NCBI GenBank assembly: GCA_041172365.1
Contig: JBEDKD010000253.1
Location: forward strand, 1-6,146
Length of the DNA stretch: 6,146 bases
Direction of reading: 5' to 3'
DNA from: JBEDKD01 sp041172365
GTDB lineage: Bacteria > Cyanobacteriota > Cyanobacteriia > Cyanobacteriales > Microcoleaceae
The notes under the pieces were generated by a model that saw nothing but the letters and a program-made list of their open reading frames with translations, ran no database searches and was not told the DNA's origin. Shown here piece by piece: positions 1-5,984 of the stretch. Numbering within the stretch: the stretch's first letter is position 1; every line of letters begins with the position of its first letter. Made by a program: the position numbers and the translations under genes.

Positions 1-14
1 ATTCCTTCTTCCTT

Positions 15-143
15 CTTCCTTAGTGCCTTAGTGCCTTTGTGTTTCATTCCATCTTCTCTTCCTTAGTGCCTTAGTGCCTTTGTGTTTCATTCCATCTTCT
101 CTTCCTTAGTGCCTTAGTGCCTTTGTGTTTCATTCCATCTTCC
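15..143. repeat. Tandem array, 43-bp period, about three copies
   Basis: Three consecutive units start at 15, 58 and 101. The first two are identical over their 43 bases and the third differs only at its last position. Each unit itself contains the 8-mer CCTTAGTG twice, then a variant CCTTTGTG, followed by TTTCATTCCATCTTCT. Positions 1-14 look like a degenerate earlier copy, so the array may run past the left edge. No convincing reading frame uses it; an 89-codon frame starting at 117 on the plus strand only runs antisense through the neighbouring gene. Such CT-rich, short-period arrays are common between genes in filamentous cyanobacteria, and I know of no assigned function. Confidence 0.9.
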
Positions 144-163
144 ATCTTCCTTCGCTTTCTTGA

Positions 164-190
164 GGGCGGGCACGGGGGCACCGCCCCTAC
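164..190. repeat. GC-rich hairpin element, dispersed-repeat type
   Basis: GGGCGG (164-169) pairs with CCGCCC (181-186) around an 11-nt GC-rich loop, and the element ends in CCCCTAC at 190. Read on the minus strand it begins GTAGGGGCGG, a motif I recall as frequent between genes in filamentous cyanobacteria; that is memory, not a search. It lies 25 bp beyond the stop codon of the minus-strand gene and could cap its transcript. No T-run follows on that strand, so a classical intrinsic terminator is not supported. Confidence 0.6.
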
Positions 191-214
191 AACGGAGAAA
201 GCCGATCGCGCTTC

Positions 215-691
215 CTACGCGATATCCGGGGGAATAGTCCCAGTGGGACGAGAAACGCGATATTCTTCCAAAGCAGAGCGAAATAAATCCTGTACCTGTT
301 CCCTCATTATTTCCGTCCCCGTTGCCAAATTCCCCCCAGTTTCAAAGAAAACTAAACTATCCAGATTAGGAAGCGCGATCATTTGAAATAAAATATGAGT
401 CACAGGAAGCGCGATCGCGATTTCTGGAGCCTTCGGAGTCCGAAACGATAAAGCATCTGTGTGAGAAGAGAAAGCATAAATCACTCGTTTAGACAGATCC
501 GGCCGCATTCGATGACTCAGGGTAGTTAACACCAAACGCTGATCAAGGGTTTGTAAGAGATAATAATCAAGATGTTGAAGCTGTTGGGCTAAACGTTTCA
601 ACACCGGTCCGATCGCGTCCACAATCAGAGGTGTAGTACCATCTTGGGGAGCATTATCAATCAGGGTTTGTATTTGTTGATCTAAATCCAT
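215..691 (-). CDS. Conserved cyanobacterial protein of unknown function, divergent from hetZ
   Basis: The gene encodes 158 residues, starting at ATG (691-689 on the minus strand) and ending in TAG at 217-215. The protein looks soluble: there is no signal peptide or membrane segment. The N-terminal 55 residues look helical (IDNAPQDGTT, then VLKRLAQQLQHLDYYLLQTLDQ). A mixed alpha/beta part follows, with short hydrophobic strands such as RVIYAF (69-74), EIAIALPVTHILF (90-102) and LDSLVFFET (110-118). I recognise no catalytic motif and assign no function. I recall a similar protein beside hetZ in Anabaena, which would make this a conserved neighbourhood, but that is unchecked. The codon use, and a HIP1 site inside the gene (411-418), fit the other genes here, so it does not look foreign. 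No strong Shine-Dalgarno sequence precedes the start, so the exact start is less certain than the frame. Confidence 0.8.
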   Translation of the reverse strand: MDLDQQIQTLIDNAPQDGTTPLIVDAIGPVLKRLAQQLQHLDYYLLQTLDQRLVLTTLSHRMRPDLSKRVIYAFSSHTDALSFRTPKAPEIAIALPVTHILFQMIALPNLDSLVFFETGGNLATGTEIMREQVQDLFRSALEEYRVSRPTGTIPPDIA

Positions 692-706
692 TGTGAAATT
701 TGAGAG

Positions 707-734
707 TTGAGATGAGTGGGAGAAAAAATATCTT
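707..734 (+). promoter_or_regulatory. Possible hetZ promoter (weak)
   Basis: In the 103-bp gap between the divergent genes, TTGAGA (707-712) and TATCTT (729-734) resemble -35 and -10 boxes at 16-bp spacing, with five of six and four of six consensus matches. This would start a transcript about 50 nt before the hetZ ATG. A second TTGAGA lies at 700-705. The match is weak and similar pairs arise by chance in AT-rich DNA. In Anabaena, hetZ expression depends on HetR; I do not see a clear HetR-type palindrome (GGGG-N5-CCCC core) in this gap. Confidence 0.25.
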
Positions 735-748
735 CATGATGCTCTCCC
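718..748. repeat. Interrupted inverted repeat GGGAGA...TCTCCC
   Basis: GGGAGA (718-723) and TCTCCC (743-748) are perfect inverted copies separated by 19 nt. They sit in the gap between the divergent genes and flank the possible hetZ -10 box. An operator for a dimeric regulator is possible, since the arm centres are 25 bp apart, or about two and a half helical turns. Arms of only six bases can also occur by chance. Confidence 0.3.
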
Positions 749-794
749 CTAGTTTAGTAGTCTCTGTGCTACGGTCGTAAAAGCATTAATCTGC

Positions 795-1958
795 ATGAGG
801 GAAAATTGTCAGAGCGTGGAAACCATTTTTCGATTACTATTCGACGAGTTCCAAAAATTGACTCGCGCCTCGGTGGAAAATTGCCACGACATCGCGACTC
901 GTCTATCTACAGAAGTGGAACGGATATGCACCGAAAGCAAACGTATTCAAGCTTCTGGTGAGATAGAAAATTGCGCGATCGAATTAGCCCAACATCGTCT
1001 CCAACAATGTCTTCGCTATTATCGACTCGGTTCGCGTCAAGGCCGTGTGGAACTTCACAGTGTCTTGAGTGCCATTATCTATCGCTATATTACACCCCCC
1101 CAACAGCAATCAAGTTATCAAGCACGTTTGGAATTGATTCAAGATTTTCTGCAAAACTTTTATGTGGAAAGTTTAAATGCTTTTCGTCGTGAAACTCATT
1201 TACCTGCTGATTATAGTCCCCGCACCTTATTGGAATTATCAGAATATATGGCGTTTACCCAGCGTTACGCGAAACGCCGTATTTCTCTGGGAGGAGGGCG
1301 CACTCAACAGTTAATTATTTTACGCGCTCAAACTTTTTCCCAACAACAACCCCAGGAAACCTCCGTTGACATTGAACTCTCTGCCGAAAGCCCCTCCCAG
1401 GATTCGGAGTCCACTGGAAATGATTCTACCCTCTCACGGGTACGAGAAATCCTGGTTGCCCGAGCCTCTCAATCAGATGATGACTCTTTACGCAAAACGG
1501 TTATTAAAGAATTAATGACTTATTTGCACCAAAAGGATCAAAAAGAGTGCGCGGATTACTTTTCTTTACGTTTACAAGATTTACCCACTCACGAAATCGA
1601 AGCGATTTTGGGGATCTCCCCCCGTCAACGAGATTATTTACAACAACGCTTTAAATATCATCTACTTAAATTTGCTTTCTCTCATCACTGGGAATTAGTC
1701 CATGAATGGTTAGATGCAGATTTAGACCAGAATTTGGGCTTAACTGCTCAACAATGGCAATTTTTTCTGAGCAAAATTAACTCCGAGCAAGAGACTTTGT
1801 TAAGGTTAAAACAACAAGGCTTACCCGATGACGCGATCGCGCCAACCTTGGGATGTACCGTAGCCCAGTTACAAAAGCGGTGGTATAAGTTACTAGAGTT
1901 AGCCTGGGAATTGCGAAATCGTCCTGTATCCGGATCAGGGGCATTAACTGATGAATAA
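795..1958 (+). CDS. hetZ: HetZ family heterocyst differentiation regulator
   Basis: This 387-residue protein matches HetZ along its whole length as I recall the family (about 400 residues in Anabaena PCC 7120). Landmarks are VERICTESKRIQASGE (41-56), HRLQQCLRYYRLGSRQGRVE (67-86), LLELSEYMAFTQRYAKRR (145-162) and the block around SPRQRDYLQQRFKYHL (275-290). A Q/S/E/D-rich stretch at about 182-229 looks like a flexible linker between a helical N-terminal half and a C-terminal half. The C-terminal half has two helix-turn-helix-like segments, near 261-290 and 338-368, consistent with DNA binding. In Anabaena, HetZ acts early in heterocyst commitment together with HetR, and mutants fail to differentiate. 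ATG795 is the only good start: the frame is closed by TAG at 750-752 and no other ATG or GTG lies between. No clear Shine-Dalgarno is visible. The last codons overlap patU. A role in heterocyst formation here is inferred, since homologues occur in filamentous species without heterocysts. Confidence 0.93.
   Translation: MRENCQSVETIFRLLFDEFQKLTRASVENCHDIATRLSTEVERICTESKRIQASGEIENCAIELAQHRLQQCLRYYRLGSRQGRVELHSVLSAIIYRYITPPQQQSSYQARLELIQDFLQNFYVESLNAFRRETHLPADYSPRTLLELSEYMAFTQRYAKRRISLGGGRTQQLIILRAQTFSQQQPQETSVDIELSAESPSQDSESTGNDSTLSRVREILVARASQSDDDSLRKTVIKELMTYLHQKDQKECADYFSLRLQDLPTHEIEAILGISPRQRDYLQQRFKYHLLKFAFSHHWELVHEWLDADLDQNLGLTAQQWQFFLSKINSEQETLLRLKQQGLPDDAIAPTLGCTVAQLQKRWYKLLELAWELRNRPVSGSGALTDE
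1937..1941 (+). promoter_or_regulatory. Likely patU ribosome binding site inside hetZ
   Basis: AGGGG lies nine bases before the patU ATG, within the last codons of hetZ. It supports ATG1951 as the patU start and translational coupling, because ribosomes ending on the hetZ TAA (1956-1958) finish five bases past that ATG. Confidence 0.5.
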
Positions 1959-3009
1959 CGAATCGAATCAAGAAGCTGATGTATTTGAAACTAACTTCTT
2001 TAATTGGTTATTAGAGAAGCCTGATTTTGATACATCCCTCTCATCGGCAGATAACATCAATCCCGTCACCGATTTACCAGATGATACCAGTTTACCATTC
2101 TGGGAAGGGGAGGAATTAGATCCCCTAGAGTCGGAAGAGTTTGATGATTTCCCGCCAAATAGTTCAACTCCTCACTTATTAGAGTGGGCGCAATACGAAG
2201 GAGAAGTACCAACCGTGGAAAATCGTTTTTATGCTTTATTGAAAAAACGCCTGAAGGCTGAAATTCAAAGCCATCCCCCTCGCTTCCCCTGGGAAATGAG
2301 TTTTGTTGAGGATGAATTTGATTATCCAGAAAGTTATATAGATGAACAAACTTTGCCATCTTATCTCTGGAGTCCCCAAGTTCAAAATCTACGTTGGGGG
2401 TTATCTCGCCTTCCTATTACTGAAAGTCTGTTTACCAAATTATTAGAACCCTGTCAAAATCTCCTCTTTGCTACCCTGGGCAAAGGCGCGAAATTACTTC
2501 AAGTGGTGGAAAACTTATTTCCGGGGCAGTCGAGACAGTTAAATGATGTCGCGGGGTTAGTCCTCAATGGCGCGTTACGGGCGACAGAAGTGGTTATCCC
2601 TGAATATGATAGCGCGACATTGGAACAACAGATGGTTTTGTCTTTAATCGCGACTCTGGAAATTTTTGACTCTCTGACGTTGATTTGTCCGTTAAATGAC
2701 CCCCCCACGGCACGGAATTGGCAAACCAGTATTGGGCTTTTGAATCTCAGAGCTCAATATCAAAGCAGTGCCCATCATTTTAATGGTCGTTGTTTACGCG
2801 TAGAGTGTGAGTTACCCGATGGTGGCAGTATCCATCTCCAATTCGGTGATGATGAAGCCAGAGCCCAAAGGTTCGATCGCGGTTATTTGAGTGTGGAATT
2901 ATTTGATCCACAACCCGATCGTCTTTATTCTCTCTCCATTGAATTACCGAATCACGATGATTACCCCCTAAAATTTGCCATTTGTCCGACGTTAACTATA
3001 AATGGGTAA
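1951..3009 (+). CDS. patU: PatU family heterocyst pattern protein, unsplit form
   Basis: This gene encodes 352 residues, identified as PatU from its position directly after hetZ and its overall composition; I am surer of the family than of any domain. The N-terminus has a short hydrophobic element (ETNFFNWLLEKP, 13-24) and then a strongly acidic, probably disordered stretch (about 32-68). A central block follows (about 73-165, including LLEWAQYEGEVPTVENRFYA and the aromatic-rich SYLWSPQVQNLRWGLSRLP). The C-terminal half (about 166-352) looks globular and ends in beta-rich sequence. There is no membrane segment or signal peptide. In Anabaena PCC 7120 the equivalent is two genes, patU5 and patU3, after hetZ; in Nostoc punctiforme it is one, as here. 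Loss of patU3 in Anabaena gives multiple contiguous heterocysts, and PatU3 and HetZ act in one circuit. The 8-nt overlap with hetZ indicates co-translation and matched amounts. The gene ends in TAA at 3007-3009. Confidence 0.85.
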   Translation: MNNESNQEADVFETNFFNWLLEKPDFDTSLSSADNINPVTDLPDDTSLPFWEGEELDPLESEEFDDFPPNSSTPHLLEWAQYEGEVPTVENRFYALLKKRLKAEIQSHPPRFPWEMSFVEDEFDYPESYIDEQTLPSYLWSPQVQNLRWGLSRLPITESLFTKLLEPCQNLLFATLGKGAKLLQVVENLFPGQSRQLNDVAGLVLNGALRATEVVIPEYDSATLEQQMVLSLIATLEIFDSLTLICPLNDPPTARNWQTSIGLLNLRAQYQSSAHHFNGRCLRVECELPDGGSIHLQFGDDEARAQRFDRGYLSVELFDPQPDRLYSLSIELPNHDDYPLKFAICPTLTING

Positions 3010-3080
3010 AAGAAATAGGCATAATGGAGAAGGAAACGGCACTGCCCTATCCCTACCCGATCATCCATTAAGCACTACCC

Positions 3081-5447
3081 ATGACGAAAACCAATAAATT
3101 GCAGAAAACACCAATTTTTGCGAACTTGTGGCGACGTTTACAGGAAATCCCACCACCACAAACGGAGGAGTCTATTCTCCTGCGGGTATTGGTACAACTT
3201 CTTGTCTGTGTCGGGATTATCGCGACGGATGTAGCCATTGAGGAACCGGAAAACCTCTGGGCCATTCCTGTGAGTCTGGTGGGCGCAACTTGGAGTTGGT
3301 ATCGTCGTAAAGAGCGCAATATCGCGATGAAGTTTGCGATCGCGATGACAATGTTAGTCGCGTTGGGATTATTTTTTCAGCGTTTATTGGGAGAGTTAAA
3401 TGATACCCGATTGGTATTAGCTCAACTTTTAATTCAGTTACAAGTGCTTCATAGTTTTGATTTACCCCGTCGCCGTGATTTAGGGTATTCAATGGTGATT
3501 GGGTTGATTTTATTGGGAGTCGCGGGTACTCTTAGTCAAACTTTGACTTTTGGACCGGTTTTATTGGTGTTTTTGGCGATCGCGATTCCCACATTAGTCC
3601 TTGATTATCGCTCGCGATTAGGTTTAGAACCCCTTGAGAGCAAGAGAAAGAAGGGTGAAAGTAAAAAGAATATTTGGAAGAGTTTCAAGGGGACTTTATC
3701 GTTTAAGGGATTCGCGGTGATTTTATTGGCAACCGTCGCGATCGGTTTAACAATTTTTGCTTGTTTACCCCGTGTCCCCGGTTATCAATTACGCACATTT
3801 CCCGTCAGTGCTCCGATTCAATATCAAGGGGAATTTGATACTCGTAAAATTAGTAATCCGGGTTATCTGCGTGGGGGAAATAAAGATGGAAAAGGAGGGG
3901 GACGTGGCCGTAGTCCAGAAAAGGGCGCGGGGGAAGTAGATCAAGATTATTATTATGGTTTTAATACGACGATTAATCAAAATTTACGCGGGGAAATGAA
4001 ACCCAAGGTTTTGATGAGAGTGCGATCGCAAGCCCCCGGATTTTGGCGAGTTTTAGCCTTTGATCATTATACAGGTCAAGGATGGGAAATTTCCCGTAAT
4101 AACCAAAGTGCAAAAATAGCGCGATCGCGTTGGTCCTATCAATTTTACCTCCATCATTATCCCAATGCACCTCGCACTCAAGAGGTGATTCAAAGTTTTA
4201 CTTTAGTGTCGGATATGACGAATTTAATTCCGGCTTTGGCTAAACCCAAGGAGTTATTTTTTCCGACGGAAGATATCGCGGTTGATACTGAGGGCAGTCT
4301 GCGATCGCCTGTGGATTTACAACAGGGTTTGACTTATACTGTCATTTCTAATGTGCCTTATCGCGATCGTAATGTTTTATCAAAAACCAGCACAAATTAC
4401 GATAAAAATATTAAAAAATATTATCTAGGAGTACCGCCAGAAATTGCCAAGAAAGTGCGCGAGAAAACTGAAGAAATTTTAGCGGCAAAATCCAGAGTCG
4501 CCAAATCCGAAAAAGTGATAGATTCACCCTACGAAAAAGCCTTATATTTGGCACAATATCTCAAACAAAATCCCAATTATAAATTAGAAAAAGCCGCGCC
4601 TTTCTTGGGTGATACGGAAGATTTAGTTAACGCGTTTCTTTTTGGTTATCAAAATAGTCCCATGGGAAAAACAATTACAGGAGGTTATCCCGATCATTTT
4701 GCTACAGTAATGACGATAATGTTACGTTCGATTGGGATTCCGGCGCGTGTAGTCGCGGGATTTGACCCCGGTCAATTTAATCCCTTTACCGGGTTATATA
4801 TTGTGAAAAATACCGATGCTTATTTAATGACAGAGGTGTTTTTTCCGGGGCATGGTTGGGTTCCCTTTAATCCCATTCCGGGTTATCCTTTATACCCACA
4901 ATCGATCGAAGATAATCAAACGTTTAGCGCCTTAGAAACATTTTGGAAATGGATCGCGGGTTGGTTGCCTTCTCCTGTAACTGGTTGGTTAAATGGTGTT
5001 GTCGGTGCAATTGTTACCTGGTTAGCTCAAGTGATTTCCTGGTTTTTAGGGTTATTTTCTAAAGGTTGGCAGGGGACTTTAATGGGATTACTTGTCGCGA
5101 TCGGGGGTGGTTTTGTGGGTTGGTTAACTTGGCAAGGTTGGCGAAAATGGCGATATCGTCGTTGGTTAGGAAAATTAGCACCGATAGAGGGTATTTATCA
5201 GGAAATGTTGCAGGATTTAGCCCGGAAAGGCTATGCTAAACATCGATCGCAAACTCCCATAGAATATGCCACGTCAATGCGACAGTATTCTTCTATTGAT
5301 GAAGCAGAAATTATAGAGGAAGTATCACAAGCTTATATGCGTTGGCGTTATGGTGGATATGGAGCGAATATCAGTCAATTACGTCAATTAGTGCAGAATT
5401 TAAAACGGGCACAGTTAAAGAAATTAAAAGCACGTTTGTTTCGGTAG
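3081..5447 (+). CDS. TgpA-type membrane protein with degenerate transglutaminase domain (DUF3488 / transglutaminase-like / DUF4129)
   Basis: This 788-residue protein has the TgpA architecture. Hydrophobic segments at about 33-51, 57-73, 81-100, 110-124, 136-152, 156-175 and 211-229 form the DUF3488-type membrane part. A large loop follows, predicted outside the cytoplasm. It contains a Gly/Lys/Arg-rich stretch (265-284), the conserved GFWRVLAFDHYTGQGWE block (320-336) and the transglutaminase core (about 484-605). Hydrophobic segments near 634-658 and 664-685 return to a basic cytoplasmic tail of DUF4129 type (about 695-775, ending AYMRWRYGGYG). In active relatives the core reads GYCxHFA ... 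DAHAWVE ... PFDPTPG. Here it reads GYPDHFA, DAYLMTE and PFNPIPG, so the Cys-His-Asp triad is Pro537, Tyr581, Asn597. Catalysis by the usual mechanism is not expected. The flanking helix TVMTIMLRSIGIPARVVAGF is well kept, so the fold should be intact. ATG3081 is the first start after an in-frame TAA (3069-3071). The 71-bp gap after patU suggests the same operon. Substrate and role are unknown. Confidence 0.93.
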   Translation: MTKTNKLQKTPIFANLWRRLQEIPPPQTEESILLRVLVQLLVCVGIIATDVAIEEPENLWAIPVSLVGATWSWYRRKERNIAMKFAIAMTMLVALGLFFQRLLGELNDTRLVLAQLLIQLQVLHSFDLPRRRDLGYSMVIGLILLGVAGTLSQTLTFGPVLLVFLAIAIPTLVLDYRSRLGLEPLESKRKKGESKKNIWKSFKGTLSFKGFAVILLATVAIGLTIFACLPRVPGYQLRTFPVSAPIQYQGEFDTRKISNPGYLRGGNKDGKGGGRGRSPEKGAGEVDQDYYYGFNTTINQNLRGEMKPKVLMRVRSQAPGFWRVLAFDHYTGQGWEISRNNQSAKIARSRWSYQFYLHHYPNAPRTQEVIQSFTLVSDMTNLIPALAKPKELFFPTEDIAVDTEGSLRSPVDLQQGLTYTVISNVPYRDRNVLSKTSTNYDKNIKKYYLGVPPEIAKKVREKTEEILAAKSRVAKSEKVIDSPYEKALYLAQYLKQNPNYKLEKAAPFLGDTEDLVNAFLFGYQNSPMGKTITGGYPDHFATVMTIMLRSIGIPARVVAGFDPGQFNPFTGLYIVKNTDAYLMTEVFFPGHGWVPFNPIPGYPLYPQSIEDNQTFSALETFWKWIAGWLPSPVTGWLNGVVGAIVTWLAQVISWFLGLFSKGWQGTLMGLLVAIGGGFVGWLTWQGWRKWRYRRWLGKLAPIEGIYQEMLQDLARKGYAKHRSQTPIEYATSMRQYSSIDEAEIIEEVSQAYMRWRYGGYGANISQLRQLVQNLKRAQLKKLKARLFR

Positions 5448-5512
5448 TAGGTTGGGTTGAATAGAGAAAGAAAGTGATAGAAAAAATCACACTTTTATTC
5501 AACCCAACCTAC
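5447..5512. terminator. Long imperfect hairpin between convergent genes
   Basis: A left arm at 5447-5463 (GTAGGTTGGGTTGAATA) is perfectly inverted at 5496-5512, giving 17 pairs. Inside, AAAGTGAT (5471-5478) pairs with ATCACACTTT (5486-5495) with two unpaired bases, so the whole element folds into a nearly continuous stem. It begins on the last base of the upstream stop codon, which suits transcription end of the operon. The T-run after it is short (5516-5519), so Rho-independent termination is plausible but not certain. GTAGGTTGGGTT-type arms are common dispersed sequences in cyanobacteria, as I recall, so this may equally be a mobile repeat unit. Confidence 0.65.
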
Positions 5513-5514
5513 AT

Positions 5515-5535
5515 CTTTTATTCAACCCAACCTAC
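5515..5535. repeat. Third copy of the hairpin arm (direct repeat)
   Basis: The 21 bases here are an exact direct copy of 5492-5512, at a period of 23 bp. The copy includes the complete right arm, so the single left arm at 5447-5463 could pair with either copy. Its outer end, at 5535, is exactly where homology of the minus-strand nuclease pseudogene stops. Confidence 0.9.
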
Positions 5536-5984
5536 CTCTGACGTGAAATTGCTTGAGCCTAGGATGCTGTACTTGTCAAAAATGTAAGCTTTGGCGTGGA
5601 GAAACTGGTTTTTATCTCCATTTGCCCCAAACAACCTGACATGAATGTGCTCTTGGTGGAGGTAGGCAATCAAGCGGTTATCTGTTGTTTGTAAGCCAGG
5701 TTAAAGTCGTCGATTTTACCCTCTAGCTACTGTTGAAGGTTGCGGCGAAGGTGGTGGATTAAATCAATGCGATCGCTCTCTGCTGGTCTAATGGTGGGGT
5801 CGCGTCCAATTAGGAGTCTGAGACTGGTTAGGGCGTTCATGGCATCCTCTAACCGCACCCATGCCTCAATACGGAAGAAGCCCGTGGCGATGTCGAGAAC
5901 GAGTTGGCGATCATCTTTGATTAGGGCTTTGAGGACGGTTTCGAGTTTGTGTTCGGAGTTGTCGATGTAGTCAGGTAGGGACAT
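5536..5984 (-). pseudogene. Broken phospholipase D-like nuclease domain, probably from a helicase-associated protein
   Basis: On the minus strand an ATG at 5984 opens an 85-codon frame (begins MSLPDYIDNSEHKLETVLKA) that stops at TAG (5729-5727), but homologous-looking sequence continues. Reading through the TAG gives LEGKIDDFNLAYKQQ. Adding one base near 5678/5679 then restores IDRLIAYLHQEHIHVRLFGA and FLHAKAYIFDKYSILGSSNF. The last stretch carries the HxKx4D and GSSN signature of phospholipase D-type enzymes (HAK at 5598-5590). The frame then ends at 5536, where the repeat sequence begins. There are thus three lesions: a nonsense codon (one base from CAG, Gln), a one-base loss and a missing 3' part. 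I recall this N-terminus from cyanobacterial proteins in which a PLD-like domain precedes a Snf2-type helicase; the helicase part is absent here. An alternative is that the 85-codon frame is still expressed as a short protein, but it would lack the HxK motif. Confidence 0.82.

Noticed and set aside
117..386. An 89-codon plus-strand frame across the tandem repeat and the GC-rich hairpin
   Set aside because: It starts inside the 43-bp repeat and then runs antisense to the 158-residue gene, has low-complexity composition and no recognisable protein features.
743..760. TCTCCCCTAGTTTAGTAG as a HetR binding site
   Set aside because: Only one CCCC half is present. The matching GGGG half at the expected spacing is missing.
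3024..3071. A 15-codon frame (ATG3024 to TAA 3069-3071) just before and in frame with the membrane-protein gene, a possible leader peptide
   Set aside because: It shows no run of regulatory codons and no attenuator-like hairpins, and a frame this short is expected by chance. Its main use is that its TAA closes the frame and fixes ATG3081 as the start.
3010..3080. A promoter between patU and the membrane-protein gene, from CATAAT at 3020-3025
   Set aside because: No acceptable -35 box lies at 16-18 bp upstream (the 17-bp position reads TATAAA), so co-transcription with patU is the simpler reading.
411..5776. Eight GCGATCGC octamers as operators or recombination sites
   Set aside because: HIP1 is spread through genes and genome-wide in many cyanobacteria. 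It serves here as a lineage marker, not a local regulatory signal.
5740..5970. A 76-codon plus-strand frame opposite the nuclease remnant
   Set aside because: It is antisense to a recognisable PLD-like coding sequence and rich in Arg and Ser, as expected from a shadow frame.
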